NCBI GenBank assembly: GCA_012271205.1
Contig: JAAXGT010000035.1
Coordinates: 1-36,796, forward strand
Direction of reading: 5' to 3'
DNA length: 36,796 bases
Source of the DNA: Rhodothermales bacterium
GTDB taxonomy: Bacteria > Bacteroidota > Rhodothermia > Rhodothermales > Bin80
The notes under the pieces are model-generated. The model saw only the letters and a list, made by a program, of their open reading frames with translations, ran no database searches and was not told where the DNA came from. Shown here piece by piece: positions 26,218 to 33,810 of this stretch (within the stretch, counting starts at the first letter, position 1; each line of letters begins with the position of its first letter). Both the position numbers and the translations under genes were made by a program.

Positions 26218-27501
26218 ATGGCCCAATCTGTTCCACAGGACGATATCCAAACCGTGCCTTTTGAGGTGAACGGCAGATCGTATAGGCCGCCCGGCTGTCC
26301 TGTGGCAGTGATCTGTATAGACGGGTGTGCAGACGAGTATTTGAATGCGGCGCTAGTGCGCAATTGTATGCCCAATCTGTCCGAGATGCTGCAACGCGGC
26401 GGCTTCCGTGGCCAGGCGCGAGCTGCGCTTCCGACGTTTACAAACGTTAACAATGCCTCTATTGTGACCGGAGTGCCCCCCTCGGTGCATGGCATCAGCG
26501 GAAATTTTTTCCTGGATCCGGATACAGGCGAGGAGGTGATGATGAATTCAGGGTCTTATCTGCGTGCGGAGACGATTCTTGCGGCAGCAGCCAAAGTACA
26601 GCGCAAGGTGGCCGTGGTCACTGCGAAAGAAAAGCTGAGGGATATTCTTGCACACAACCTGAGAGGTATCGCTTTTTCCGCCGAAAAGGCCAATCAGGCT
26701 ACAGAGCAAACGCACGGCATTGCGAATGCTGAAGAATTGGTTGGTGCACGTACGCCGCCAATCTACAGCGCTGATGCGAGTCTTTTTGTCCTTGCCTCTG
26801 GTGTCGCGCTATTGCAGCATGGTTTGGCTGACTTCCTATACCTCTCGCTGACGGATTACATGCAGCACAAATACGCACCTGACAGTGCCTCGTCGCTAGC
26901 ATTTTACAAGCAGCTGGATCATCAGATTGGGCGTCTGATTGCTGCCGGAGCCCTAGTCGGAGCTACGGCCGACCATGGCATGAATGCAAAGCAGAGGATG
27001 GACGGCACGCCAAATGTGGTTTATCTGGAGACGCTGCTTGCTGCAGAGTTCGGACAGGATTGTCGCGTCGTATTGCCCATCACCGACCCTTACGTTGTGC
27101 ATCACGGCTCGCTGGGATCATTCGCTGTTATCTATCTTCCGGAAGATGTTGATGTGGCTCGCGTGCATGCATGGGTTATGCAGCTGGACGGCGTTACCGA
27201 GGTGTTTGATCGTTCGCAGGCTGCAAGCAAGCTGGAATTACCGGAGGATCGGATTGGTGACCTTGTTGTTTTGTCAGGGCGCGATGTTGTAATTGGACGT
27301 GCGCCCGAGCATCACGACCTGCGAGCAGTGGCATCGGGGCTGCGCTCACACGGGGGGCGCTATGAGGAAATGGTGCCACTATTCCTATCAGAATCGCTGA
27401 CACCCCGATATGCCCGGTACGCCACCACCGACCCACGCAATTTTGATATTTTCGACTTCACCCTAAATGGCACAATGAAGTCGACTGATTATACCGTCTG
27501 A
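26218..27501 (+). CDS. phnA: Phosphonoacetate hydrolase
   Basis: About 427 aa from ATG 26218; ATG 26176 would add 14 residues that lie outside the usual family start near FEVNGRSYRPP. PhnA cleaves the C-P bond of phosphonoacetate to acetate and phosphate with two zinc ions. It belongs to the alkaline phosphatase superfamily: metal Asp in CIDGCADEY (D35), nucleophile Thr in LPTFTNVNN (T75), LTDYMQHKYAPD (D213, H217), ATADHGMNAK (D252, H253) and LRSHGGRYEEMVPLF (H378). All metal and nucleophile positions are present, so it should be active. This enzyme sets phosphate free at the end of the AEP route. PhnY follows after a 31-bp gap. It has no signal peptide, so it is cytoplasmic. Confidence 0.95.
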   Translation: MAQSVPQDDIQTVPFEVNGRSYRPPGCPVAVICIDGCADEYLNAALVRNCMPNLSEMLQRGGFRGQARAALPTFTNVNNASIVTGVPPSVHGISGNFFLDPDTGEEVMMNSGSYLRAETILAAAAKVQRKVAVVTAKEKLRDILAHNLRGIAFSAEKANQATEQTHGIANAEELVGARTPPIYSADASLFVLASGVALLQHGLADFLYLSLTDYMQHKYAPDSASSLAFYKQLDHQIGRLIAAGALVGATADHGMNAKQRMDGTPNVVYLETLLAAEFGQDCRVVLPITDPYVVHHGSLGSFAVIYLPEDVDVARVHAWVMQLDGVTEVFDRSQAASKLELPEDRIGDLVVLSGRDVVIGRAPEHHDLRAVASGLRSHGGRYEEMVPLFLSESLTPRYARYATTDPRNFDIFDFTLNGTMKSTDYTV

Positions 27502-27532
27502 GCATTACACACTAACATAGACTGATACCTAG

Positions 27533-28990
27533 ATGAAAACGCCTGAGTCTTCTGGGAGCATTTCCGGCAATGGCACGGTGGATCTGCCTTGTTACATTGC
27601 CGGTCAATCCGTCACGGCCAATGAAAGGCTAACCGTAATCAATCCGTACGATAACAGTGTAGCAGGTACCGTAGCAAGCTTAACCCGCTCGCACGCCGAG
27701 CAGGCCATTAGTGCGGCACTGCAGTCAAGACAGACCCTCTCGCGCTACCAACGATTCGAAGTCCTGATGAAGGCCCGCACAATTCTCCAGGAGCAGGCTG
27801 AATCGTTTGCTCACCTGATCACTGCAGAATCGGGCCTCTGTTTGCATGAAACGCATTATGAGGTGGGGCGGTCCTGTGATGTGCTTCAGTTCTCAGCCAT
27901 GGAAGCACTCAAGGATGATGGTCAAGTTTTTTCCTGCGACATATCTCCAAAAGGGAAAGCTCGGAAAATATTCACGCTTCGGGAGCCGCACCGATTGGTC
28001 GGGGCGATTACGCCCTTCAATCATCCGCTTAATCAAGTAATGCATAAGCTGGCGCCGGCCATCGCGTGTGGGGCCCCGGTTATACTTAAGCCTTCAGAGA
28101 AGACCCCCCTTACGGCCATTCGATGTGTGGAGCTTTTGTATGAGGCTGGCTTGCCCGGCTCAATGCTGAGCGTAATCGTCGGGCCGGTCGAGGAAGTAGC
28201 CACACCACTGGTGGTCGACCCACGCGTAGAAGTTTTAAGCTTTACCGGCAGTGCCGAAATCGGTAAGCAACTTGCGTCTCAGGCAGGCTACAAGAGATTA
28301 ATCTTGGAACTCGGAGGCAACTCGCCGCTGATCATACTTGAGGATGCCAACCTTGATCTCGCGGTTCACCTTGCGACAGAAGGATGCTATCGTAATTCAG
28401 GACAGCGTTGCACGGCTGTAAAGCGTTTGCTTATTCACGAGGCCATCCTAGACGAATTTACGGAGCGGTTTGTGGAGGCGTCCAAGTCTTACACGTATGG
28501 AGACCCAATGGATGGAAATACGCGTGTTGGTACAGTTATCGATGAGGCAGCTGCTATTCGACTCGAAACTGCAGTCAACAAAGCCGTGGACGATGGGGCA
28601 CGCGTGCTGTTCGGAGGCGAGCGTAGCGGCGCTCTATTTTCGCCTACTGTCCTGACTGATGTGCCGCGCACGACAGAAATGGTCGTTTGCGAGTCTTTTG
28701 GGCCACTTGCGCCCATCATGGCGATTAAGGATCTGGAGGATGCGATTGAACTGGCCAACAGCACGGCGTACGGGCTCTCATCGGGGGTGGTGACCGAGGA
28801 CCTTAACCAAGCGCTTAAGGCAGTCCGATCTATTCGCTCGGGAACGGTGAACGTCAACGAAGTGCCAGGGTACCGTATAGAAATGTCTCCCTTTGGAGGA
28901 GTCAAGGATTCCGGATTGGGTGTCAAAGAAGGTGTTATTGAGGCGATCAAGGGCATGACGGTCGTCAAGACGTTTTCATTGCCTTGGTAG
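27533..28990 (+). CDS. phnY: Phosphonoacetaldehyde dehydrogenase
   Basis: 485 aa, NAD(P)-dependent aldehyde dehydrogenase superfamily. It oxidises phosphonoacetaldehyde to phosphonoacetate for PhnA. Visible are the oxyanion Asn in AITPFNHPLNQVMHKLAPA (N163), cofactor-binding LKPSEKTPL and SFTGSAEIGKQL, general-base Glu in LILELGGNSP (E259), and catalytic Cys in YRNSGQRCTAVKR (C293). CESFGPLAPIM and the C-terminal SPFGGVKDSGLG are also present. Arg292 beside the Cys and Lys297 fit a pocket for a phosphonate anion, as expected for PhnY. Its place between phnA and the FAD oxidase supports this over a generic ALDH. Confidence 0.93.
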   Translation: MKTPESSGSISGNGTVDLPCYIAGQSVTANERLTVINPYDNSVAGTVASLTRSHAEQAISAALQSRQTLSRYQRFEVLMKARTILQEQAESFAHLITAESGLCLHETHYEVGRSCDVLQFSAMEALKDDGQVFSCDISPKGKARKIFTLREPHRLVGAITPFNHPLNQVMHKLAPAIACGAPVILKPSEKTPLTAIRCVELLYEAGLPGSMLSVIVGPVEEVATPLVVDPRVEVLSFTGSAEIGKQLASQAGYKRLILELGGNSPLIILEDANLDLAVHLATEGCYRNSGQRCTAVKRLLIHEAILDEFTERFVEASKSYTYGDPMDGNTRVGTVIDEAAAIRLETAVNKAVDDGARVLFGGERSGALFSPTVLTDVPRTTEMVVCESFGPLAPIMAIKDLEDAIELANSTAYGLSSGVVTEDLNQALKAVRSIRSGTVNVNEVPGYRIEMSPFGGVKDSGLGVKEGVIEAIKGMTVVKTFSLPW

Positions 28991-29016
28991 CGAAAGCCGA
29001 AACGTGTTAGCTCACC

Positions 29017-30144
29017 GTGATTCAGAAAGCGGATGTAGCGGTCGTTGGGGCGGGCATAGCCGGCATTGCGCATGCTTGGGAGGCTGCTCGCCAAGGACTG
29101 TCCGTTGTGCTCTTTGAGCGCGATGCGCAAGCACGTAGTGCATCAATCCGCAACTTTGGTATGATCCTGCCCATTGGGGCATCGCCCGGAATTGCCCATG
29201 AACGTGCCATGCGTAGTCTACAAATCTGGCGCAAGCTTGCGCTTGAGACTGGTGTGTGGCACCGTACTGACGGTGTCCTCATTGTGGCATATCACGCGGA
29301 TGAGTCTGAGGTTATGCATGAACTGGCAGCGTCCTCGACAGGTCGCGACTATGGCTGCACATGGCTAACCAGGGACTTAGTCTTGCAAAAGAGTCCTGTA
29401 GTGAAGGATGAAGGACTGATAGGCGGATTGTGGAACACGACCGGCATGCTCGTGGATCCACGTGAGGTTGTGAGCCGGCTGCCGCTATGGCTACGTGATC
29501 AATTCAGCGTAATCCTGCGTTTTGGCACCCCGGTGAAAGCTGTGTCATTTCCCGTTGTCGAGACGGAAAAAGAGACTTGGCGTGTCGAGCGAGTCATCGT
29601 TTGTCCGGGATCCGACCTCGTCACATTGTTTCCGTCTGCGCTGGCCGAATTGCCATTGGTTTACTGTAAGCTTCAGATGATGCGGACGGTTGCTCAACCG
29701 TCATCGTGGCATCTTGGGCCGATTGTCATCAGTGGACTGAGCCTGCGGCATTATCCTGTGTTTGCTACGTGTAGCGGTGTATCGGTGCTTAGTCAACGCA
29801 TTACGCGTGATCATCCTGAATTGGATCTTTGGGGAATACATGTAATGGTTGCACAGAATGGAAAGGGAGAGCTGATGATTGGAGATTCTCACGAATATGG
29901 GCCAGATCCGGAGCCATTCGACCATGCGGTAATTGACACGCTGATTTTGCGGCAGCTGGAAGCCTTCCTGAATCCTCCATCGCTGACGATCCAGCACCGG
30001 TGGCACGGTATTTATGTAAAGCACGATTCACAGGACGCCGTTGTTGTGGCACCGGAGACAGGTGTGCGTATTGTAACGGGGCTGGGCGGCATGGGAATGA
30101 CTAGCAGCTTCGCTCTAGCCCATGACGTGTTCGAATCATGGTAA
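29017..30144 (+). CDS. Phosphonate-associated FAD-dependent amine oxidase
   Basis: 375 aa from GTG 29017; an in-frame TAG at 29008 excludes longer forms and no early ATG exists. DAO/glycine-oxidase-type Rossmann fold: VAVVGAGIAGIAHAWEAARQ (GxGxxG at 11-16) with Glu34 for the FAD ribose (VVLFERD), an RNFGMILP block, and C-terminal GVRIVTGLGGMGMTSSFALA. It resembles the TIGR03364 group found beside phosphonate genes. Members of this wider group have been shown to oxidise N-methyl-AEP and in some cases AEP directly to phosphonoacetaldehyde; exact specificity here is not readable. It starts 26 bp after phnY and is likely the last gene of the operon. It offers a third entry into the same intermediate. 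Confidence 0.85.
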   Translation: MIQKADVAVVGAGIAGIAHAWEAARQGLSVVLFERDAQARSASIRNFGMILPIGASPGIAHERAMRSLQIWRKLALETGVWHRTDGVLIVAYHADESEVMHELAASSTGRDYGCTWLTRDLVLQKSPVVKDEGLIGGLWNTTGMLVDPREVVSRLPLWLRDQFSVILRFGTPVKAVSFPVVETEKETWRVERVIVCPGSDLVTLFPSALAELPLVYCKLQMMRTVAQPSSWHLGPIVISGLSLRHYPVFATCSGVSVLSQRITRDHPELDLWGIHVMVAQNGKGELMIGDSHEYGPDPEPFDHAVIDTLILRQLEAFLNPPSLTIQHRWHGIYVKHDSQDAVVVAPETGVRIVTGLGGMGMTSSFALAHDVFESW

Positions 30145-30226
30145 TCGATCGGCATATACACGGAAGAAGCATGTAGTGCCAGTTGTTATTACAAGGGCTT
30201 TTCGTTTCTCGGGATGTGTCACGAAG

Positions 30227-30263
30227 CCAAGCCCAAATCTACAGCACAATTGGGACTTGACTC
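30227..30263 (+). repeat. ~37-bp dispersed direct repeat, copy 1
   Basis: Matches 32522-32558 at 33 of 37 positions in the same orientation. The shared core is TACAGCACAATTGG followed by ACTTGACTC. The sequence contains a partial palindrome (CCCAA...TTGGG). It lies between the FAD oxidase and the VOC gene. Copy 2 lies beyond the broken antitoxin and ATPase genes. Confidence 0.6.
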
Positions 30264-30322
30264 GTCGGCATACTGGAATCTATTGCTTCGAGAAGCCGTA
30301 GGAGAAGCGCTACATAAAGAAT

Positions 30323-30751
30323 ATGTCCATGCGATTACACACGTATCTCAAATTCCCAGGTAACTGTAGAGAGGCCTTTGAATTCTATCGATCTTGCTTT
30401 GGCGGGGAATTTCAAGGATTGCACACATTCGCAGACAGTCCTCCCGATATGCGTGTTTCTGAAGAACACGCAAATCTCGTGATGCATGTGTCGTTGCCGG
30501 TTGGTTCCAGCATTTTGATGGGAAGTGATATCATAGATGGATTCGGTCCGCCTACAGTACTGGGCAACAACTTCACAATTTCAATTGAAGTGGATAACAG
30601 GGCCGTTGCTGACTCCATCTTCGAGAAGCTGTCCGACGGAGGCTCAGTAGAGATGCCGATGCAGGAAACATTTTGGGGTGCTTATTTCGGGGAACTGACG
30701 GATCGATTTAGTGTGGGTTGGCAGATCAATTTCGACTTGTCGAAAGGTTAA
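30323..30751 (+). CDS. VOC-family (PhnB-like) protein
   Basis: 142 aa, complete. It belongs to the PhnB/YjdN-type branch of the vicinal-oxygen-chelate superfamily: TYLKFPGNCREAFEFYRSCF, GGEFQ, VMHVSLPVGSSILMGSD, a second beta-alpha-beta module with EVDNRAVADSIFEKLSDGG, PMQETFWGAYFGELTDRFSV, and a C-terminal GWQINF strand. Despite the name, PhnB-like proteins are not needed for C-P bond cleavage, and their substrates are mostly unknown. The gene is 178 bp from the FAD oxidase and separated by a repeat copy, so I do not place it in the AEP operon with confidence. A VOC member next to an AEP locus may be coincidence. Confidence 0.85.
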   Translation: MSMRLHTYLKFPGNCREAFEFYRSCFGGEFQGLHTFADSPPDMRVSEEHANLVMHVSLPVGSSILMGSDIIDGFGPPTVLGNNFTISIEVDNRAVADSIFEKLSDGGSVEMPMQETFWGAYFGELTDRFSVGWQINFDLSKG

Positions 30752-30995
30752 CCCGCCTACAACCTCTACCAGCACTTAACAACGGGCTTCGTACTGATTA
30801 GCTTGTCAGTATGGGTACCCCGTATCAGATATTATTGCGCACGCTCCGCGTATCGGAGATTGCGGCAGCCTCTTGGCGAAAAGGCTTGGGTATTCGTCGG
30901 CACGTTGTGCTCCGAATCGGAGGCCATTTACAGAAGCTCCAAGAGGTTGGGGCTCAGGTTCTCCTTCGTAGCTTCCATAAAAGCAGAGTACGCCG
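30752..30995. other. Probably decayed sequence upstream of the antitoxin remnant
   Basis: Two overlapping short plus-strand frames (from 30803 and 30811) run through here, but neither gives a recognisable family. In TA loci of the MqsRA type the toxin gene precedes the YgiT-type gene, so this may be a worn-out toxin or partner gene. That is only positional inference. Confidence 0.3.
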
Positions 30996-31497
30996 ATGAC
31001 TGGAATTGCCTCTCCACCGACCGTTCTTGAATTTCATCCGGGGCCGGAGTCCTGCGAGTTGTGTGGAGCCCTTGGGCTTAAGACGGAGTTGGTCCGAGAT
31101 CCATTCGTCTACGGGGTAGGGGAGACAGCGGTGGAAATCAGTGCTGAATTCCCTGTTCACACGTGCTTGCAGTGCGAGGTTGCCTACACTGGAGAAGCGG
31201 CCGAAATCGCTCGACATGAGGCTGTCTGTAACTAACTTGGTGTGGTTACCCCGCCATGATCCGTCTCCGAAAACGTGAAGGCCTTTCTCGTATTGCCTTC
31301 GCGCGACTGACCGGATTGGGGGGACCCGTTGGGGGCGTAGGGAGGTCATCCAGAATACCTCCAGCGACCGGTACTTGAGGTTGCTGATGGATGAAGTCAT
31401 CATGGACCACCTGAAGTTGCTCTCGATGCCTGATCGCGGGTCGCGCATGTTAGAAGGCTCGGGCATTTTGGAGCCTCCTTGTAGCGCGCTTCCGTAA
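30996..31497 (+). pseudogene. Frameshifted MqsA/YgiT-type zinc-finger antitoxin-like regulator
   Basis: The first open piece (30996-31235, 79 aa) has a YgiT-type zinc finger: CELCGALG ... VHTCLQCEVAYTGEAAEIAR, a paired C-x2-C/C-x2-C arrangement, ending HEAVCN with an early stop. Beyond it, other frames continue the family's HTH: IRLRKREGLSRIAFARLTGL, then REVIQNTSSDRYLRLLMDEV, running on to a TAA at 31495-31497. Together these match MqsA-like proteins (Zn finger plus HTH that ends in a W/E..[IV]QN...DRYLRLL motif), broken by a stop and at least one frameshift. MqsA-like proteins repress their own operons and neutralise a partner toxin. The 79-aa piece might still be translated as a zinc finger only. 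Confidence 0.75.
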
Positions 31498-31539
31498 GAG
31501 CCGCGAGGGCTGGAGTCCCCGTTTTCGGAGCGCCACCTA

Positions 31540-32420
31540 ATGTGCGTCGTCACGTTTTATTCGTACAAAGGTGGTGTTGGTCGCACTTTGGCATTGCTCA
31601 ACGTGGTGTACGAATTGGTGAATTCGGGCCAAAAGGTGCTCGTGGCCGACTTCGATTTAGAAGCTCCTGCCATTCATTCTGATCATTGGAGGTGGCGAAC
31701 CAATGGGAATTCGATGACAGCCGCGGACAGCAACTACGACCACGCGGGGATAGTGGAGTTTGTCAGCGAGCACCTCGAGACCATGCGGGGGCCAAGCGCT
31801 GAAGAATATATCGTCGACACGACTCCAGAGCGGTGTCGGGGAACCATGGGGTCTAATACCAGCGGGTGTTCTGGACGAGAGCCACAATAATCGAATCGAC
31901 TGAGCAAAATCGATTGGAATGGCCTTTATCTGACTTGAGGCGGATATGTGATGTTCGAAGACCTGAGGGCCCAGTGGAAAGCTCTCGGGTTTCAGTATGT
32001 ATTATTGGATTCCCGAACAGGGTTCACCGATGTGGGAGGGATATGTACTCGTCATCTTCCTGACGCTGTTGTGACGATGTTCCGTCTCGACGACCAGAGC
32101 CTCCAAGGGGTAGAAGGCGTGGTTGAGTCTATTCGTCGAGAAAAGGCCATGCCTCGGAGGAAAACGCCTTGGCATTGCACTTTGTTATGGTTGCAATTCC
32201 TGATTCTGATGACGAGCATCAGATCCTCTCCAATTGTCGAACGATCTTCTGCAACCGTCTCGGAATAGAGCCAGATCGCCTATTGGAGATGATGATCAGC
32301 TATACATCGTGTAGTGTTATTAACGGATCATTGAATTATCTATTTGCAAGTGGGGCCTTTTTTCTCGAACGAAGCGTCCACACTGCACCTGATGGGGGCT
32401 GTGTGGGTGGAATGGCATGA
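31540..32420 (+). pseudogene. Shredded ParA/MinD-like P-loop ATPase
   Basis: Reads in several frames. 31540-31890 encodes VTFYSYKGGVGRTLALLNVV, a deviant Walker A (KGGVGRT), and QKVLVADFDLEAPAI. Another frame near 31860-31910 gives WGLIPAGVLDESHNNRID, and the text KIDWNGLYLT is split across frames. 31948 onward gives MFEDLRAQWKALGFQYVLLD, SRTGFTDVGGICTRHLPDAV and LDDQSLQGVEGVVESIRRE. After a further shift, 32169 onward gives LHFVMVAIPDSDDEHQILSN and RLGIEPDRLLEM. KGGVGRT-type ParA-like ATPases with a DSRTG motif are common in accessory and defence-like loci rather than in chromosome segregation. With at least three shifts the gene is dead here. It starts 42 bp after the antitoxin remnant, so the two may have been one operon. 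Confidence 0.8.
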
Positions 32421-32477
32421 GAAGTAATGACGCAGAAGCGTTACTTCACGGTGGATGAATATTACCGGGAAGAAAGA

Positions 32478-32505
32478 GCCGGGCGCGCTGTGTAGCGCGC
32501 CCGGC
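32478..32505 (-). terminator. Perfect 12-bp GC stem-loop
   Basis: GCCGGGCGCGCT, loop GTGT, AGCGCGCCCGGC. Read on the minus strand the stem is followed by TCTTTCTT, a fair U-tract, so an intrinsic terminator for minus-strand transcription from the IS256 remnant or the lipoprotein/TonB operon is plausible. On the plus strand the tail is CTCCTC. Confidence 0.6.
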
Positions 32506-32521
32506 CTCCTCAAACAACCAA

Positions 32522-32558
32522 CCAAACCCCAATTTACAGCACAATTGGAACTTGACTC
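32522..32558 (+). repeat. ~37-bp dispersed direct repeat, copy 2
   Basis: 33 of 37 positions match 30227-30263 in the same orientation; four scattered substitutions. This copy contains CCAATT/AATTGG inverted arms around the core. It follows the hairpin and precedes the IS256 remnant. Confidence 0.6.
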
Positions 32559-32639
32559 CCTTGAGGGGTAATGAGATTGTGACGAGACTGTCCCAATGTA
32601 GTTGAGGTTGGGGTGGCCCTCGGTCGTTTCATGCTACGG

Positions 32640-33154
32640 CGTGACCCCCTTTCTGGCTACCGGAGTGGAGCAGAGTTGGTCCAAGTGGCCTTGAGCATCC
32701 AGAGGTCTCAGTACCCCATGATCTTCCAGTAGCTTCGGCTGCCCCCAGCGCACGGCCATCGATCCACCTCTGTAGCAGGTCACTCGGCTCGTGCGGCGGC
32801 ACATCCCCCGAGTATGTGTTGTCGATCACGTTGGTCGTGCCCAAGCGTCCGCCGGAGGTAGTCGATCTCGCTGATGGTGCAGCGCTCGTTGATCCCCTCC
32901 CCAGAGGCTTCCGGGACATCTGGATGCGGATTCTCTCTCAAGACGAGAACTCTCGATCCTTGCCCTGCCATCCTTCGCACCCCGCTTCCAAGCGGCCCGT
33001 AGCACAGCGCTCGCTTAGTCGTGGAACTCATTGGGCGGATGATCACATGGCGAACCTTGTGGTTGCGACAGCGCTGCACAAGGCAAGCCCGTGGAAGACT
33101 TGGCCGTCCGCTTTGCGTATGCCTTGGACCCGTCGACCCGTCAAGGACGAACAA
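32640..33154 (-). mobile_element. IS256-type transposase remnant, N-terminally truncated
   Basis: Minus-strand fragments match the C-terminal half of IS256-family (mutator-like) transposases: FVLDGSTGPRHTQSGR, SLPRACLVQRCRNHKVRHVI, then NPHPDVPEASGEGINERCTI, SEIDYLRRTLG. After a frameshift comes LGTTNVIDNTYSG, and then, in a third frame, RRTSRVTCYRGGSMAVRWGQ ending near 32640. These correspond to the family's LDGSK..., ALVQRCQxHKxRNV, ASLREGLEE, RxLxTTNxIES and R..RVxRWRDGxMxLRW blocks. At least two frameshifts are present. The N-terminal half is missing, and the remnant ends 12 bp from the lipoprotein gene stop, so a deletion or rearrangement joined them. Confidence 0.8.
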
Positions 33155-33166
33155 GCCCTGGTCCTT

Positions 33167-33724
33167 TTATTGTATCTCAATTGGGAACGTTACATCCACG
33201 TCGGTCTCGTCACTCTGATCCGTACCGTTCTTGGGTTCTTCATCGAAGTGACTCAAGACCACGCGCAGCGTCCCGGTAGTTGCTCCACCATCAGTAACAG
33301 TCAAGGTGAACTCCAGCCCTACGGGCAATCCATTGTCATCCTTGTCCGTTATAGAGACACTTACCCGACCTGAAGCTTGACCACCTACCATGTAAAAGAA
33401 TTGGTGCTCTTCGGCCTCTTCTTCCACTTCCTCCGTTATATCCTCGTCATTGATGTCGTCGGCAAGTTCTACACTACCTGTGTAGGTCGTCCCGGATGCA
33501 AGAGTGATGGTCTCGATCTGGAAGTCCGTCCCATCTCCGTCTGGGTCAGTAGCCGACACGGTCTGGGTCATATCTCCTGCAGACAAGGTTAGTGTGATCG
33601 TGGTTATGAGCTCTTCTTCCCCAGGCCCTTCGTCCGGCTCTGTCGAGTCGCAGGCAAGGAAAGTCAAGGGAAGCAGCATCGTGACCAATAACAGGAAAAC
33701 GGGTTTGTATGAGAGTGTTTGCAT
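33167..33724 (-). CDS. Small acidic lipoprotein of the TonB-receptor-associated family
   Basis: 185 aa from ATG 33724, which starts the lipoprotein signal (MQTLSYKPVFLLLVTMLLPL, lipobox LTFLAC). The ATG at 33787 would add 21 residues. The body matches the small outer-membrane lipoproteins often labelled 'type 1 periplasmic binding fold superfamily protein' in Bacteroidota: ELITTITLTLSAGDMTQTVS, DPDGDGTDFQIETITLASGT, YTGSVELADDINDEDITEEV, EEEAEEHQFFYMVGG, TGTLRVVLSHFDEEPKNGTD and ETDVDVTFPIEIQ. These genes usually sit beside a TonB receptor as here (86 bp upstream, same strand). The acidic/His-containing EHQFF loop could contact metal; the name does not imply a proven periplasmic-binding role. 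Confidence 0.85.
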   Translation of the reverse strand: MQTLSYKPVFLLLVTMLLPLTFLACDSTEPDEGPGEEELITTITLTLSAGDMTQTVSATDPDGDGTDFQIETITLASGTTYTGSVELADDINDEDITEEVEEEAEEHQFFYMVGGQASGRVSVSITDKDDNGLPVGLEFTLTVTDGGATTGTLRVVLSHFDEEPKNGTDQSDETDVDVTFPIEIQ

Positions 33725-33810
33725 TGGTAGTAAAGATTTGGATTGTGGAAGATTGCGCGAACAACAGTTGTGCACGCTTTCTGCCATTGTTGAGGGAAAT
33801 TTGGGATTCT

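Larger units (their letters stand above)
32421..32628. other. Non-coding stretch with hairpin and repeat copy 2
   Basis: No gene visible. Holds the 12-bp perfect hairpin (32478-32505) and repeat copy 2 (32522-32558), both listed separately. Confidence 0.4.

Noticed and set aside
28489-29130. Minus-strand 213-codon frame opposite phnY and the oxidase start
   Set aside because: Pure antisense shadow of two well-supported genes; low-complexity Ser/Thr-rich translation.
30323-30751. VOC protein as part of the phosphonate pathway because of the PhnB-like name
   Set aside because: PhnB-like proteins are not required for phosphonate breakdown; a 178-bp gap with a repeat copy separates it from the operon.
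30954-31553. Minus-strand 199-codon open frame across the antitoxin remnant
   Set aside because: It lies opposite a region with clear MqsA-like sequence on the plus strand, and its own translation shows no family, signal or ribosome site.
32816-33373. Plus-strand 185-codon frame
   Set aside because: Runs opposite the IS256 remnant and the end of the lipoprotein gene, both supported by family motifs on the minus strand.
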